A stretch of DNA of 64,000 bases from Bacillota bacterium (GCA_023386815.1 JAEWIZ010000022.1:372001-436000); one strand, 5' to 3'. Shown: positions 51,004 to 59,423, counted from the stretch's first letter. The notes: generated from the sequence alone by a model not told the origin. Translations and numbers: made by a program.

Positions 51004-52215
51004 ATGAACGCAATTGGCATTGATGTATCTAAAGGCAAAAGCACCGTGGCTATCCTCAGACCTTTTGGAGAGATTGTTGCAAAACCCTTTGAAATTCAGC
51101 ATACTTCATCAGACATTAAATCTCTTATCAATCAACTTAAAACTCTCGATAATGATACTCGTATTGTTATGGAACATACAGGAAGATACTACGAGCCAGT
51201 GGCTCAATGCTTATCTTCTGCTGGATTTTTTGTTAGCGCGGTCAATCCAAAACTTATTAAAGATTTCGGAAACAATTCTCTTCGTAAAGTAAAAACCGAT
51301 AAAGCTGATGCCGTCAAAATCGCACGCTATGCGCTTGACAACTGGTGTGAGTTAAAACAGTATGACAGTATGGATGAATTAAGGAATCAACTTAAAAACA
51401 TGAATCGGCAGTTCGATTTTTATATGAAGCAAAAAACCGCTATGAAGAATAACCTGATTGCCCTTCTGGATCAAACTTTCCCAGGAGTAAACTCTCTTTT
51501 CGACAGCCCCGCTAGGAGTGATGGCAGTCAAAAATGGGTCGATTTTGTATCGACGTTCTGGCATGTAGGTTGTATTCGTAAGATGTCACTGCAATTATTC
51601 ATCGATAGGTATAAGGCATGGTGCAAGAGAAAGGGATATAACTATCAAGCCACCAAACCCGTAGAAATATATAGCTTTAGTAAAGATCTCATAGCTATGT
51701 TGCCAAAAGATGACATCACTAAAATGCTGCTTCACCAGGCGATTGATCAACTAAATATAGCTTCAAAGAACGTAGAAGCTCTTCGACTTCTTATGGACAA
51801 GACTGCTGCATCACTTCCTGAATATCCTACTGTATTGGCTATGTCTGGAGTCGGCACAACCCTTGGTCCTCAGCTTATTGCAGAAATCGGAGATGTTACA
51901 CGTTTTTCACACAAAGGTGCACTGACTGCTTATGCAGGCGTAGATCCTGGTGCCAATCAATCTGGAACCTATGAACAACAAAGTGTTAGAACTTCAAAAC
52001 GTGGCTCACCTCAACTAAGAAAAACACTCTTTATGATCATGTCCTCCTTAATGAAACTAGCTCCTTGCGATGATCCAGTATATGAGTTCATGACTAGGAA
52101 AAGATCTCAGGGAAAAGGCTATTATGTCTACATGACTGCAGGAGCCAATAAATTTCTTCGCATCTACTATGGTAGGGTTAATGAATATCTAACCTCACTG
52201 CCACAGTCTAAGTAA
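51004..52215 (+). CDS. IS110-family transposase (DEDD recombinase)
   Basis: A 403-residue recombinase that excises and inserts the element under guidance of a bridge RNA. The N-terminal RuvC-like domain has the acidic tetrad Asp7 (IGIDVSKGK), Glu57 (VMEHTGRY), and Asp99 and Asp102 (KTDKADAVKIARYA). The C-terminal Transposase_20 domain has AMSGVGTTLGPQLIAEIGD near 280 and AYAGVDPGANQSG near 317, with the catalytic Ser expected in the SKRGSPQLRKTLF region near 335. The frame is intact and there is GGAG upstream of the ATG. The group II intron next door may have broken its noncoding RNA. Confidence 0.95.
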   Translation: MNAIGIDVSKGKSTVAILRPFGEIVAKPFEIQHTSSDIKSLINQLKTLDNDTRIVMEHTGRYYEPVAQCLSSAGFFVSAVNPKLIKDFGNNSLRKVKTDKADAVKIARYALDNWCELKQYDSMDELRNQLKNMNRQFDFYMKQKTAMKNNLIALLDQTFPGVNSLFDSPARSDGSQKWVDFVSTFWHVGCIRKMSLQLFIDRYKAWCKRKGYNYQATKPVEIYSFSKDLIAMLPKDDITKMLLHQAIDQLNIASKNVEALRLLMDKTAASLPEYPTVLAMSGVGTTLGPQLIAEIGDVTRFSHKGALTAYAGVDPGANQSGTYEQQSVRTSKRGSPQLRKTLFMIMSSLMKLAPCDDPVYEFMTRKRSQGKGYYVYMTAGANKFLRIYYGRVNEYLTSLPQSK

Positions 52216-52380
52216 TAGTCTGAACAATGATCAATTTAGGCCAGCATTTAGTGATGGTCTTTTTGTGATACCTATCTTTCTCACCAAATATCTTTTATTT
52301 TTCTCTTGACTTTTTCTTTGCAGGCTGCCGGGCGGATTGGGGACTTTCACCCGTTAGAACGTGTGCCCACTGGGCACACT
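52216..52380 (+). other. Right noncoding end of the IS110 element and flank
   Basis: Contains GTGCCC act GGGCAC (near 52360-52378) and the GC-rich stretch GGCTGCCGGGCGGATTGGGG, unlike the AT-rich surroundings. It probably belongs to the IS right end. No gene is seen. Confidence 0.4.
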
Positions 52381-52386
52381 AAGAAA

Positions 52387-52412
52387 AAGCCTTTCACAAT
52401 TAGGAAAGGCTT
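52387..52412 (-). terminator. Terminator after the YciI gene
   Basis: AAGCCTTTC / GAAAGGCTT stem followed on the minus strand by TTTTCTT, 12 bp past the stop at 52424. Confidence 0.85.
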
Positions 52413-52423
52413 ATGTAATTTCA

Positions 52424-52705
52424 TTACTCTGCTAATAAGTAATCATTTTCTTCATTAGCTAGCTCCAGGGTTCTGATCGTGTAGGATTTACACCCGGATG
52501 AAATAAAGGGATCTGACTGCGCAATGGTAGTTGCCTCTTCCAGATTATCAGCCAAGACGATAACCATTCCCCCCGGATAATCCGTAAACGGCCCACAAAG
52601 CACCAGCTTTCCCTGCTTCTTAAGCTTTTTCAAATGTTCCACATGACTTTCGACAAGCTCCTTACTTAAGGGCTTAATATTCTCCATTAAATATAAATAC
52701 ATCAT
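52424..52705 (-). CDS. YciI-like protein
   Basis: A 93-residue ferredoxin-fold protein of the YciI family. The conserved His lies in ESHVEHLKKL near 20 and the family phrase is KLVLCGPFTDYPGGMVIVLADNLEEA near 33, followed by DPFISSG. The family includes dehydrochlorinase-like and stand-alone proteins with uncertain roles. Two ATGs are adjacent at the start and AGGAG lies upstream. Single-gene unit with its own terminator just beside the IS110 element's right flank. Confidence 0.85.
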   Translation of the reverse strand: MMYLYLMENIKPLSKELVESHVEHLKKLKKQGKLVLCGPFTDYPGGMVIVLADNLEEATTIAQSDPFISSGCKSYTIRTLELANEENDYLLAE

Positions 52706-52949
52706 CTTTCCTACTCCTTTGCGCTGATTTTACTACATTGCTAATTTATTTAGGCTATCTTATTTTTACAATTGGCTGTAATATATCTTAACATATCTAT
52801 AATCTTTCAGCTACCATAATCTTACTTCCTCATTTTAACTGCTTGGGGTTTTGATTCGTTTATTTCGGTTATTTTATTTAACCTAAATTCTCATCCGTAT
52901 TTCATTTGAATGGTAATTGATTGATAACTAAACTATCGAATATTTTTTG

Positions 52950-52978
52950 TTTACAATCATTTTAACATATGTTACTAT
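52950..52978 (+). promoter_or_regulatory. Promoter of the PadR-DUF4180 gene
   Basis: TTTACA (52950-52955), 17 bp, TACTAT (52973-52978). Confidence 0.7.
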
Positions 52979-52990
52979 TAACATATGTTA
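52963..52990. promoter_or_regulatory. Twin palindromic operators over the -10 box
   Basis: TAACATATGTTA occurs twice as a perfect 12-bp palindrome (52963-52974 and 52979-52990), centres 16 bp apart. The copies cover the -10 box and the start point of the PadR gene, as expected for autorepression. Confidence 0.8.
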
Positions 52991-53011
52991 TTTATGAGTG
53001 AGGTGTTATTT

Positions 53012-53929
53012 ATGTCAATTGAGTTTGCTATCTTAGGTATTTTAAGTTGGAGGCCTTCTACAGGCTATGAATTAAAGAAAATTTTTGAGGACTCTTCCTT
53101 TATGCATTGGTCAGGAAACAACAATCAAATATATAAAGCGTTAATTAAGCTTGAACATGAGGACTTGGTGGTCAGCAGGTTGATACATCAAGATAGTGCT
53201 CCTTCGAAAAAGATTTATACCATAACAGCAGATGGCCTCAAGGAACTGAAAGAATGGGCGCTTTCAACACCGGAGGCACCCGAGATTAAAAAATCATTTT
53301 TGCTCCAGTTAGCTTGGTCAGATGCTTTAAATGATAAGGAATTAAAAGAATTGCTATCAAGCTATGAAAACGAGCTCAAGCTACAGTTAATCATGCAGCA
53401 GGAAAAGAAACGACGGGCTCTTTATTCCCCGAACAGAACTCCACGAGAGGCACTGATTTGGGATAGGATTCATGATAATATTATCTCAACTTATCAAAGT
53501 GAGTTAGCTTGGCTTTACGAAACACGGCAAAAATTATTTGGAAATGAAAGAATGGAGGAAGAAATTAAGATGAATTATCAAGTAAATGAGATAGAAAATA
53601 AGAAATATATAGAATTAATTTCAGTAAAAGTACCTTTGAGCAATGAAAATGATGCTCTTGATCTGATCGCCTTATGCTGGGAGCATGAAGCACAAGCTAT
53701 CTTGATGCATTCTTCGGTGTTTTCACAGGATTTTTTCAATTTAAAAACAACCTTTGCAGGGAACTTTATACAAAAATTTATTAATTATAACATTAAAGTT
53801 GCTGCGGTTTTTCCACAAGAGCTTGTTCAAAAAGGAAGATTTAAAGAAATGGCACTTGAAACCAATAAAGGCAACCACTTTCGTATGTATGAAACAAAAG
53901 AAGAAGCTGAGACATGGTTATTAAATTAA
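53012..53929 (+). CDS. PadR-family regulator fused to a DUF4180 domain
   Basis: A 305-residue fusion. Residues about 1-80 form the PadR winged helix (AILGILSWRPSTGYELKKIF, QIYKALIKLEHEDLVVSR, KKIYTITADGLKEL). Residues about 85-180 form the helical dimerisation part ending WLYETRQKLF. Residues about 190-305 match DUF4180 (NENDALDLIALCWEHEAQAILMHSSVF near 210), a family of unknown function that usually stands alone. A small ligand bound by the extra domain could control DNA binding. The frame opens at 52985, but GAGGTG lies 6 nt before the ATG at 53012. The DUF1232 gene follows after 24 bp. Confidence 0.85.
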   Translation: MSIEFAILGILSWRPSTGYELKKIFEDSSFMHWSGNNNQIYKALIKLEHEDLVVSRLIHQDSAPSKKIYTITADGLKELKEWALSTPEAPEIKKSFLLQLAWSDALNDKELKELLSSYENELKLQLIMQQEKKRRALYSPNRTPREALIWDRIHDNIISTYQSELAWLYETRQKLFGNERMEEEIKMNYQVNEIENKKYIELISVKVPLSNENDALDLIALCWEHEAQAILMHSSVFSQDFFNLKTTFAGNFIQKFINYNIKVAAVFPQELVQKGRFKEMALETNKGNHFRMYETKEEAETWLLN

Positions 53930-53953
53930 CTGATATCAATTGGAGGTAGGCAG

Positions 53954-54322
53954 ATGGGTCTAAAAGAACGAGCAAAAAAACTCAAAACAGATATTCCGGC
54001 AGTATTTATAGCCATGAAGAAGAAGGAAACTCCAGTGATGGCTAAAATAATTGCCGGAATTACCGTTGTATATGCACTCTCTCCAGTTGATTTGATTCCG
54101 GATTTTATTCCTGTGCTGGGTTATATTGATGATGTTATCTTGCTACCGGCACTCGTAGCTCTCACGATACGTTTGATTCCATCGGATGTTTTTGAAATAT
54201 GCCGCAGGGAGGCTGACGGCATGTGGTCCAACGGAAAGCCCCAAAAATGGTTTTATGCCTTACCATTTATCGTAGTTTGGATACTAATAGCTTTCCTTAT
54301 ACTCAAGCTCCTATTGCATTAA
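53954..54322 (+). CDS. DUF1232 / YkvA-like small membrane protein
   Basis: A 122-residue protein. The DUF1232 core reads VYALSPVDLIPDFIPVLGYIDD near 38-60 and is followed by a hydrophobic helix. A second membrane helix lies at the end (ALPFIVVWILIAFLILKLLL). The N-terminus is Lys-rich, which suggests a cytoplasmic start. Function unknown. GGAGG lies 7-8 nt before the ATG, and the gene follows the PadR-DUF4180 gene closely, so it is likely its regulated target. Confidence 0.88.
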   Translation: MGLKERAKKLKTDIPAVFIAMKKKETPVMAKIIAGITVVYALSPVDLIPDFIPVLGYIDDVILLPALVALTIRLIPSDVFEICRREADGMWSNGKPQKWFYALPFIVVWILIAFLILKLLLH

Positions 54323-54358
54323 GGTATAAGGATAAGTCTCCCCATGTTTTAGAAAGCG

Positions 54359-54730
54359 CTATTTCCTCCAGAAAGTTGTATAATCTGCTTTATCCGAAAT
54401 GTTAAAATCAATCATTTTTTCCAGTAATGCAAAATCTACCGGCTTTTCCCATCGGATACGCATAAGCCCCTTGGTACAATCATAACCTGCCTGTACAATT
54501 TCATCGGAAAATTGATCAATCGCCGCACCTTCTGGTGCAACTGCCATGTGCTGCTTGGATACGCTAAAACCAATGATATATGTGCCATGATCAGTAAACA
54601 TAGGCTGATTCCAAGCGATCTTTGGCACTAGAGTGGGATATTTCTTCATGATCCAGCTTAACACCTCTTCCACTCTCGCCCTATGCTCCGGATTCTCAAT
54701 CCCTGCTAAATATTCTGCAAAAGCTTCCAT
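54359..54730 (-). CDS. DUF1801 family protein, frataxin-like iron chaperone type
   Basis: A 123-residue protein of the DUF1801 fold, related to YdhG/Fra. VEEVLSWIMKKYPTLVPKIAWNQPMFTDHG near 20 and MAVAPEGAAIDQFSDEI near 62 are typical. Members are described as frataxin-like iron chaperones or are uncharacterised, so the role is uncertain. The ATG at 54730 has GAGGAGG 6 nt upstream; an ATG-like start at 54745 has none. A second DUF1801 gene lies upstream in the same direction. It converges with the DUF1232 gene, 36 bp away. Confidence 0.82.
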   Translation of the reverse strand: MEAFAEYLAGIENPEHRARVEEVLSWIMKKYPTLVPKIAWNQPMFTDHGTYIIGFSVSKQHMAVAPEGAAIDQFSDEIVQAGYDCTKGLMRIRWEKPVDFALLEKMIDFNISDKADYTTFWRK

Positions 54731-54797
54731 ATAACTCCTCCTCAACTATTTTCTGTCTTTATTCTGATTCATAAGTTTCATTATCTAAGGATTAAAA

Positions 54798-55184
54798 TTA
54801 CTTTAGACGTTCCAGGATGCCTTTCCGCTTGATTAAATTTTTATAATCCCATTGTATCTCTCTAGATTTGTTAAGCCACCTTGTTAATTCCTCCAGATTA
54901 ATCTGGCTTTCATCCGTGTAACGCGCTTCTGCGGCTTTAAAAGACCCTGAAGGTTTTAATGAATCTTCAAAGGTCTGTCCACTCCAGAAAAGCAATTGAA
55001 TACAGTCTTTGAGTTTGCTATAACCAACAATCGGATTGCCGTCTAAAAACCAAACAGGGTGTCCATGCCATTTTTTACTTTCCGCTTCTTGTAGACAGCT
55101 ATTGATGGTATTCATTAATCTAATACATATTCTTTGATCTTTTTCTGTTTGTAATTCATTATATTTTTCGATTTCACTGCTCAT
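54798..55184 (-). CDS. DUF1801 family protein (second copy)
   Basis: A 128-residue protein of the same fold but a different branch. WHGHPVWFLDGNPIVGYSKLKDCIQLLFWSG near 38-68 is the core, and SFKAAEARYTDESQINLEEL near 80 follows. Function unknown. The frame start is a TTG at 55193, but the ATG at 55184 has AAGGAG 8 nt upstream. It lies between the UvrA-like gene and the first DUF1801 gene, all on the minus strand. Confidence 0.82.
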   Translation of the reverse strand: MSSEIEKYNELQTEKDQRICIRLMNTINSCLQEAESKKWHGHPVWFLDGNPIVGYSKLKDCIQLLFWSGQTFEDSLKPSGSFKAAEARYTDESQINLEELTRWLNKSREIQWDYKNLIKRKGILERLK

Positions 55185-55268
55185 AATCAACACTCCTTTT
55201 AATCAGATATTCTTCTATAAACAAGTGCCATTTTCGCAATTCTAATAATTTTGACATTTTTAATACAC

Positions 55269-57506
55269 CTATAAATACCGTGCTGTAATTGACTCTTTGC
55301 AGTTCTTCAATGCATCCGGTGTTCCTTCAAATAGAATTTGTCCACCTTTGCTGCCCCCTTCTACTCCTACGTCAATAATCCAGTCTGCATTACGAATCAC
55401 ATCCAGATTATGCTCTATAACAATTACGGTGTTCCCTTTATCGACCAGATGGTCAATAATATTCAAAATGCTCGTGATATCCGACATATGCAAACCGGTT
55501 GTTGGTTCATCCATAATATAGATATTGCCTTTTTTGCTCAATTCCTTGGCGATCTTCAAACGTTGGCATTCTCCTCCGGAAAGAGTATCTAAAGGCTGTC
55601 CAAGGGTCATATAATGAAGACCAACTTCAACTATATGCTTTAACTTATTTTTAATTTCTTTCTGTTCAAAGAAATCGATTGCCTCCGCTATGGTCATGTC
55701 GAGTACATCTACGATTGATTTGTTATTATACTTGTAATCCAAAACCTCCAGCTTAAATCGTTTGCCCCCGCATTCTTCGCAAAGGGTTTCCACGGAATCC
55801 ATAAAGGAAAGGTCTGTTTCGATAAAGCCTCGTCCTTTACACGCCTCGCAGGCACCTTCGGAATTATAACTAAATAATCCTGCACTCACCTTATTTTCAT
55901 CAGCAAAAAGTTTACGTATTTGATCCATGATCCCTGTAAAGGTAGCAGGATTAGAGCGCAAATTGGCACTAACCCCTGATTGGTCAATAATAATTGCATC
56001 CTTATATTCCTTTGCAAACACACCATTAACCAGTGTGGATTTGCCAGAACCTGCTACCCCGGTCACAACGGTGAAAATGCCTTTTGGTATTCTTAAACTT
56101 ACATTCTTTAAATTGTGTAAGCTGCTTTTTTCGGTTTCTATCAATTCCTTGCTTGTCCTTGGTTTACTCTTAATCGGCAAGCTCTTACCAATATACTCCC
56201 CGGTAAGCGTCTTTGCCTTCAAAAGGTTATCATAGCTACCTTCGTACATGATCCTGCCGCCATTTTTACCGGCTTTCGGCCCAACATCCACAATATAATC
56301 GGCAACCTTTATTACATCAGGGTCGTGCTCAACTACAATCACTGTATTACCCTTATCTCGTAATTTCAACAGCAATTCATTCAGCCGGTGTACATCTCTA
56401 GGATGCAGTCCGATGCTTGGCTCATCAAAGATATACATTACCTCTGTCAAGCTACTGGATAAATGCTTTACCATTTTTACACGTTGAGATTCTCCTCCGG
56501 ATAAGGTGGATGTTTCCCGATCGAGGCTAACATACTCCAGCCCTATTTGAATCAAATCCGTTAGTCGCTCTGTCAGATTCTGAATAATGGGACTAATGTT
56601 AGGAGCATTAATTTTCTGAATGATTTCCAGAAGCTCATCCACTTGCATCGCTGTAAGATCTGAGATGGAGTATCCCATAATTTTTGAAGATAAAGTCCGT
56701 TCATTGTATCGTTTTCCACAGCAATCATGACACTGCTCCTCCGTAGTAAAAGGTGCAATTTTCTTTTGAGAAGCCTCTGATTTTTCAAACTCTGTCTTAA
56801 TGTTCTGCATAATGAACTTTTCTACAAGGCCTGCATAGGTGGTATTAATACCTTCCATGAACGTAGAGTTAAGTTTAATCGGCTTACAATAAACAAGTTT
56901 GTCATACTCCTGCGTGGTGTAATCCTTTATCTTTTTATCGCAATCAAAAAACCCGGTTGATGCATACATCTTCCACTGCCAAGTGCCTGGTTTATATCCA
57001 GGTAGTAATATCGCTCCTTCATTCAAGGATTTTTCTTTATCCAACGCTTTATCTAAATCAAGGGTGATAATTCTGCCGATTCCTTCACAAGTCTTACACA
57101 TTCCATTTGGATCATTAAAGGAAAAGTAAGAAGAGGGTCCAATGTGAGGCTGACCAATTCTCGAAAATAGGAGCCTGATCAACGGATTAATATCTGTTAT
57201 GGTACCAAGAGTGGAACGCGAGTTACCACCAATCCTCTTTTGATCAACAATAATTGGTAAGGAGAGATTCTCTATAGAATCCACATCCGGATGGCTATGT
57301 TTCGGTAAAAATCCCTGAACAAATTTGCTGAAGGTCTCATTTAATTGGCGTCCGGCTTCCTGTGCAACAGTATCAAACACAATGGATGATTTTCCCGACC
57401 CTGACACCCCAGTGAAAATCGTTATCTTCTTTTTCGGAATCTTTAAACTGATATTTTTTAGATTATTTTCACGTGCACCTATTATTTCGATATATTCATG
57501 CTCCAT
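55269..57506 (-). CDS. UvrA-like ABC ATPase, short form (UvrA2 / drug-resistance type)
   Basis: A 745-residue soluble ATPase with two UvrA-type nucleotide-binding halves. Walker A GVSGSGKSS near 33 and GVAGSGKST near 465. Signatures LSGGESQRVKM near 335 and LSGGECQRLKIA near 660. Zinc-knuckle cysteines CKTCEGIG, CHDCCGKRY, CEACKGRG and CEECGGKRF. True UvrA is about 940 residues; this one lacks much of the UvrB-binding and insertion region. Such short forms are often linked to antibiotic or DNA-intercalator tolerance rather than nucleotide excision repair. AAGGAGG lies before the ATG. Mutually exclusive hairpins in the leader suggest attenuation. Confidence 0.9.
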   Translation of the reverse strand: MEHEYIEIIGARENNLKNISLKIPKKKITIFTGVSGSGKSSIVFDTVAQEAGRQLNETFSKFVQGFLPKHSHPDVDSIENLSLPIIVDQKRIGGNSRSTLGTITDINPLIRLLFSRIGQPHIGPSSYFSFNDPNGMCKTCEGIGRIITLDLDKALDKEKSLNEGAILLPGYKPGTWQWKMYASTGFFDCDKKIKDYTTQEYDKLVYCKPIKLNSTFMEGINTTYAGLVEKFIMQNIKTEFEKSEASQKKIAPFTTEEQCHDCCGKRYNERTLSSKIMGYSISDLTAMQVDELLEIIQKINAPNISPIIQNLTERLTDLIQIGLEYVSLDRETSTLSGGESQRVKMVKHLSSSLTEVMYIFDEPSIGLHPRDVHRLNELLLKLRDKGNTVIVVEHDPDVIKVADYIVDVGPKAGKNGGRIMYEGSYDNLLKAKTLTGEYIGKSLPIKSKPRTSKELIETEKSSLHNLKNVSLRIPKGIFTVVTGVAGSGKSTLVNGVFAKEYKDAIIIDQSGVSANLRSNPATFTGIMDQIRKLFADENKVSAGLFSYNSEGACEACKGRGFIETDLSFMDSVETLCEECGGKRFKLEVLDYKYNNKSIVDVLDMTIAEAIDFFEQKEIKNKLKHIVEVGLHYMTLGQPLDTLSGGECQRLKIAKELSKKGNIYIMDEPTTGLHMSDITSILNIIDHLVDKGNTVIVIEHNLDVIRNADWIIDVGVEGGSKGGQILFEGTPDALKNCKESITARYL

Positions 57507-57539
57507 TATTACCTCCTTAAGCCGTATTAACGTTGAAAA

Positions 57540-57588
57540 GTGGCTCTGATAAGATATGAGCCAACTTTCCTACTCGAAAACTGGCTCA
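57540..57588 (-). promoter_or_regulatory. Two overlapping, mutually exclusive leader hairpins
   Basis: Hairpin A pairs TGAGCCA with TGGCTCA (57557-57588). Hairpin B pairs GGCTC with GAGCC (57540-57565) and is followed by TTTTC on the minus strand. They share TTGGCTCA, so only one can form. B looks like a weak terminator and A like its antiterminator, about 35 nt before the UvrA-like gene. Confidence 0.5.
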
Positions 57589-57767
57589 TAGATATTAAGT
57601 ATAGTGTATCAACTTCTGGCTGATACTGGAATATTATCATATTTTGTCCAAAGGTGCAATGTGATATTCATTCACAAGCATTTGCATCACACATCGTATC
57701 CGTTCTAATGAAACGGCGTGTAGTATCGTTGTTCTCACGCCTCAACAGAATAGGTCAAATAAAAGGA

Positions 57768-58469
57768 TTAGCCGAAATAACTAGCTTTCATCTCCTCCTT
57801 TTTATCAATTAGAATTTGTTCTTCCTTTATCCTTTTATTTTTCAAAAATCTTATCATATCTTTTACAAATTCATCGCTGCCCACGACATAATAGATTGCA
57901 TCCTTTTGATCTGAAATGGCATCCAATGTTTCATAAAATTTACTGCGAGAATCTATCCAATAGTTTTTGTAAATAGAATTCTGCAATGGATCTAGTTCTT
58001 TTTGATATACATAATCCTTCGTTGAATTAACATTAATATTAATTAGCTGGGGGATCCGGGCTTTATCTTTTAAAAATCTAAGCACTAAAGGCCTCATAGT
58101 AGCTATTCCCACACCCATCGATACTAAAATGATCGGTTTATTCTCACGTCGCAAAAACATCCTGGATCCAATTTTAAATAAGATTACTTCATCACCAATA
58201 TGTAAGTCAGCTAATTTCTCTTTAAATTCTGAGAAGGGAGGTTGTATCTTTGTAGTAAATCCGATTTTATGATCCTCCTGCAAGGTCATGATCGATAAAT
58301 GATGGACCCAATTCTTATTTGGTAGCTCTCCTTCATCAAATCCACTCAGTCCTATGTGCATATGAGCTCCTTCAAGCCAGTTAACATCTGATGGTTGTTC
58401 CAGAAATAAGGTTTTAATACCTGGTGCTTCTTCTTTCATATCAATAATTTTAACTCTGTATTTATCCAT
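57768..58469 (-). CDS. Ferredoxin-NADP reductase-like flavoprotein
   Basis: A 233-residue FAD/NAD(P)-binding oxidoreductase of the FNR superfamily. The N-terminal barrel has PGIKTLFLEQP near 16 and GAHMHIGL near 35. The family's RxYS flavin motif is replaced by HHLS near 57. The C-terminal half has VSMGVGIATMRPLVLRFL near 128 and ends with YYVVGSDEFVKDMIRFL. No iron-sulfur domain is attached. AAGGAGG lies 5 nt before the ATG at 58469. An in-spacer palindrome lies upstream, which implies regulation. Partner and substrate are unknown. Confidence 0.8.
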   Translation of the reverse strand: MDKYRVKIIDMKEEAPGIKTLFLEQPSDVNWLEGAHMHIGLSGFDEGELPNKNWVHHLSIMTLQEDHKIGFTTKIQPPFSEFKEKLADLHIGDEVILFKIGSRMFLRRENKPIILVSMGVGIATMRPLVLRFLKDKARIPQLININVNSTKDYVYQKELDPLQNSIYKNYWIDSRSKFYETLDAISDQKDAIYYVVGSDEFVKDMIRFLKNKRIKEEQILIDKKEEMKASYFG

Positions 58470-58556
58470 ATGCTCCTCCTTGATTTCAGCCATATTACAT
58501 CTTTTACATACCTGTTCATTAATAATAATAATAATATCATCATTAATAATTTAATT

Positions 58557-58578
58557 ATTATAAGTTAGCTCCAACTTA
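58557..58578 (-). promoter_or_regulatory. Operator palindrome and -10 box of the FNR-like gene
   Basis: TAAGTT-AGCTCC-AACTTA (58561-58578) is a perfect 6+6+6 inverted repeat touching the minus-strand TATAAT box (58557-58562). It fits an HxlR/MarR-type site; no such regulator is adjacent. Confidence 0.5.
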
Positions 58579-58658
58579 CTTGTTATAAAGTAATTATAGT
58601 GTATCCATATGGAAAATACAATTTGCTTTTTTCAGTTATCTAAGTCATCGATTTAATA

Positions 58659-59009
58659 TTATCTCACATAATCAGCGATGCCAAATCTGTTACCAAACAG
58701 ATCTTCAAATTCTACAGCAGTGCCAGTTCCTATTTTATAGGGTTCTCCAAGGAATTTGACCCCCTTTTGTTTCAAGCGCGCATATTCTTCGTCAACATGT
58801 TCGACTACGAACCAAATGGTGGGCTTTGCTCCCGGAAACCGGTTAATGTCCTTCAAAATAATGGCCGGCTCCTCTTCACCTACTTTAAATGCAACCATTC
58901 CCTTGTCAGAAAAATCGAACTTTAAGGGTAATTCAAGTATATTTTGATAATAGTCCTTAGCCTGTACCAAGTCATTAACTGGTACAAAAAAATTGTCATA
59001 AGCTTTCAT
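58659..59009 (-). CDS. VOC-superfamily (glyoxalase/bleomycin resistance) protein
   Basis: A 116-residue single VOC domain: NFFVPVNDLVQAKDYYQNIL at 5, TIWFVVEHVDEEYARLKQKGVKFL near 62, VEFEDLFGNRFGIADY near 98. Only weak metal-ligand candidates are visible; the last Glu of the usual site may be Glu in VEFED. The function could be binding or modification of a small toxic molecule. The frame opens at 59081, but AAGGAGAAG lies before the ATG at 59009. Controlled by the strong promoter and two tandem operators upstream. Confidence 0.85.
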   Translation of the reverse strand: MKAYDNFFVPVNDLVQAKDYYQNILELPLKFDFSDKGMVAFKVGEEEPAIILKDINRFPGAKPTIWFVVEHVDEEYARLKQKGVKFLGEPYKIGTGTAVEFEDLFGNRFGIADYVR

Positions 59010-59070
59010 TATTCTTCTCCTTCCAATTGCCACTTCTGTAGTAGTAATTAATAAATATATTTTCGCTTCA

Positions 59071-59099
59071 TGAGTGGCCACTCACTGAGTATACACTCA
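59071..59099. promoter_or_regulatory. Tandem TGAGT-N4-ACTCA operators
   Basis: TGAGTGGCCACTCA (59071-59084) and TGAGTATACACTCA (59086-59099), two 14-bp palindromes separated by one base. They cover the start point of the VOC promoter. The pattern resembles TetR-family sites. Confidence 0.8.
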
Positions 59100-59127
59100 T
59101 ATTATCTATTTTCTATAACTCTGTCAA
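59099..59127 (-). promoter_or_regulatory. Promoter of the VOC gene
   Basis: TTGACA (59122-59127), 17 bp, TAATAT (59099-59104) on the minus strand. Confidence 0.85.
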
Positions 59128-59423
59128 GCTTTTTTTAATTTCAAAAATCTTTCTTCAGGAGCTTACTTCAATTGTTACGGCCTATACCTAATTTATAGAC
59201 GAAACAGCTGGGCGGCTTACATGCCGAATAAAAAAACCTTTGTAACACAGTGATATGTACTCCTATCAGCTATGTCACAAAGGCTCCCTCTAGAGCTTCT
59301 TTAGCAATTTATCTGTTTACAAAAAACGGGACTATGAAATCACCTAAATTTCATTTCTAATCAGAACTTCCGCTACCTGCTTAGGGATGGCTTGCTGTCA
59401 ACAAAGACCATAGGCAATACCAC
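59128..59423. other. Noncoding spacer with a terminator
   Basis: No gene seen. CCTTTGT / ACAAAGG with an interrupted inner stem (GATA / TATC), about 59238-59284, is followed on the minus strand by seven T. It is the terminator of the ketopantoate-reductase-like gene to the right. Confidence 0.65.

Larger units (their letters stand above)
48820..52380 (+). mobile_element. IS110-family insertion sequence, 5' end split by a group II intron (ends not resolved)
   Basis: The transposase gene at 51004-52215 is intact. If the intron 48898-50933 is removed in silico, 48820-48897 joins 50934-51003 to give about 150 bp of noncoding sequence before the transposase. That is where IS110-type elements carry a bridge RNA. 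It contains hairpins (CAGG / CCTG; TAAGTAA / TTACTTA at 50947-50975). The right noncoding end probably includes the hairpin-rich stretch 52216-52380. IS110 elements have no classical inverted repeats, so ends are only estimates. Confidence 0.45.

Noticed and set aside
54359..55184. Two DUF1801 genes as a toxin-antitoxin pair
   Set aside because: Both are single-domain members of one family with no toxin motif, and they have separate ribosome sites with a 67-bp gap.
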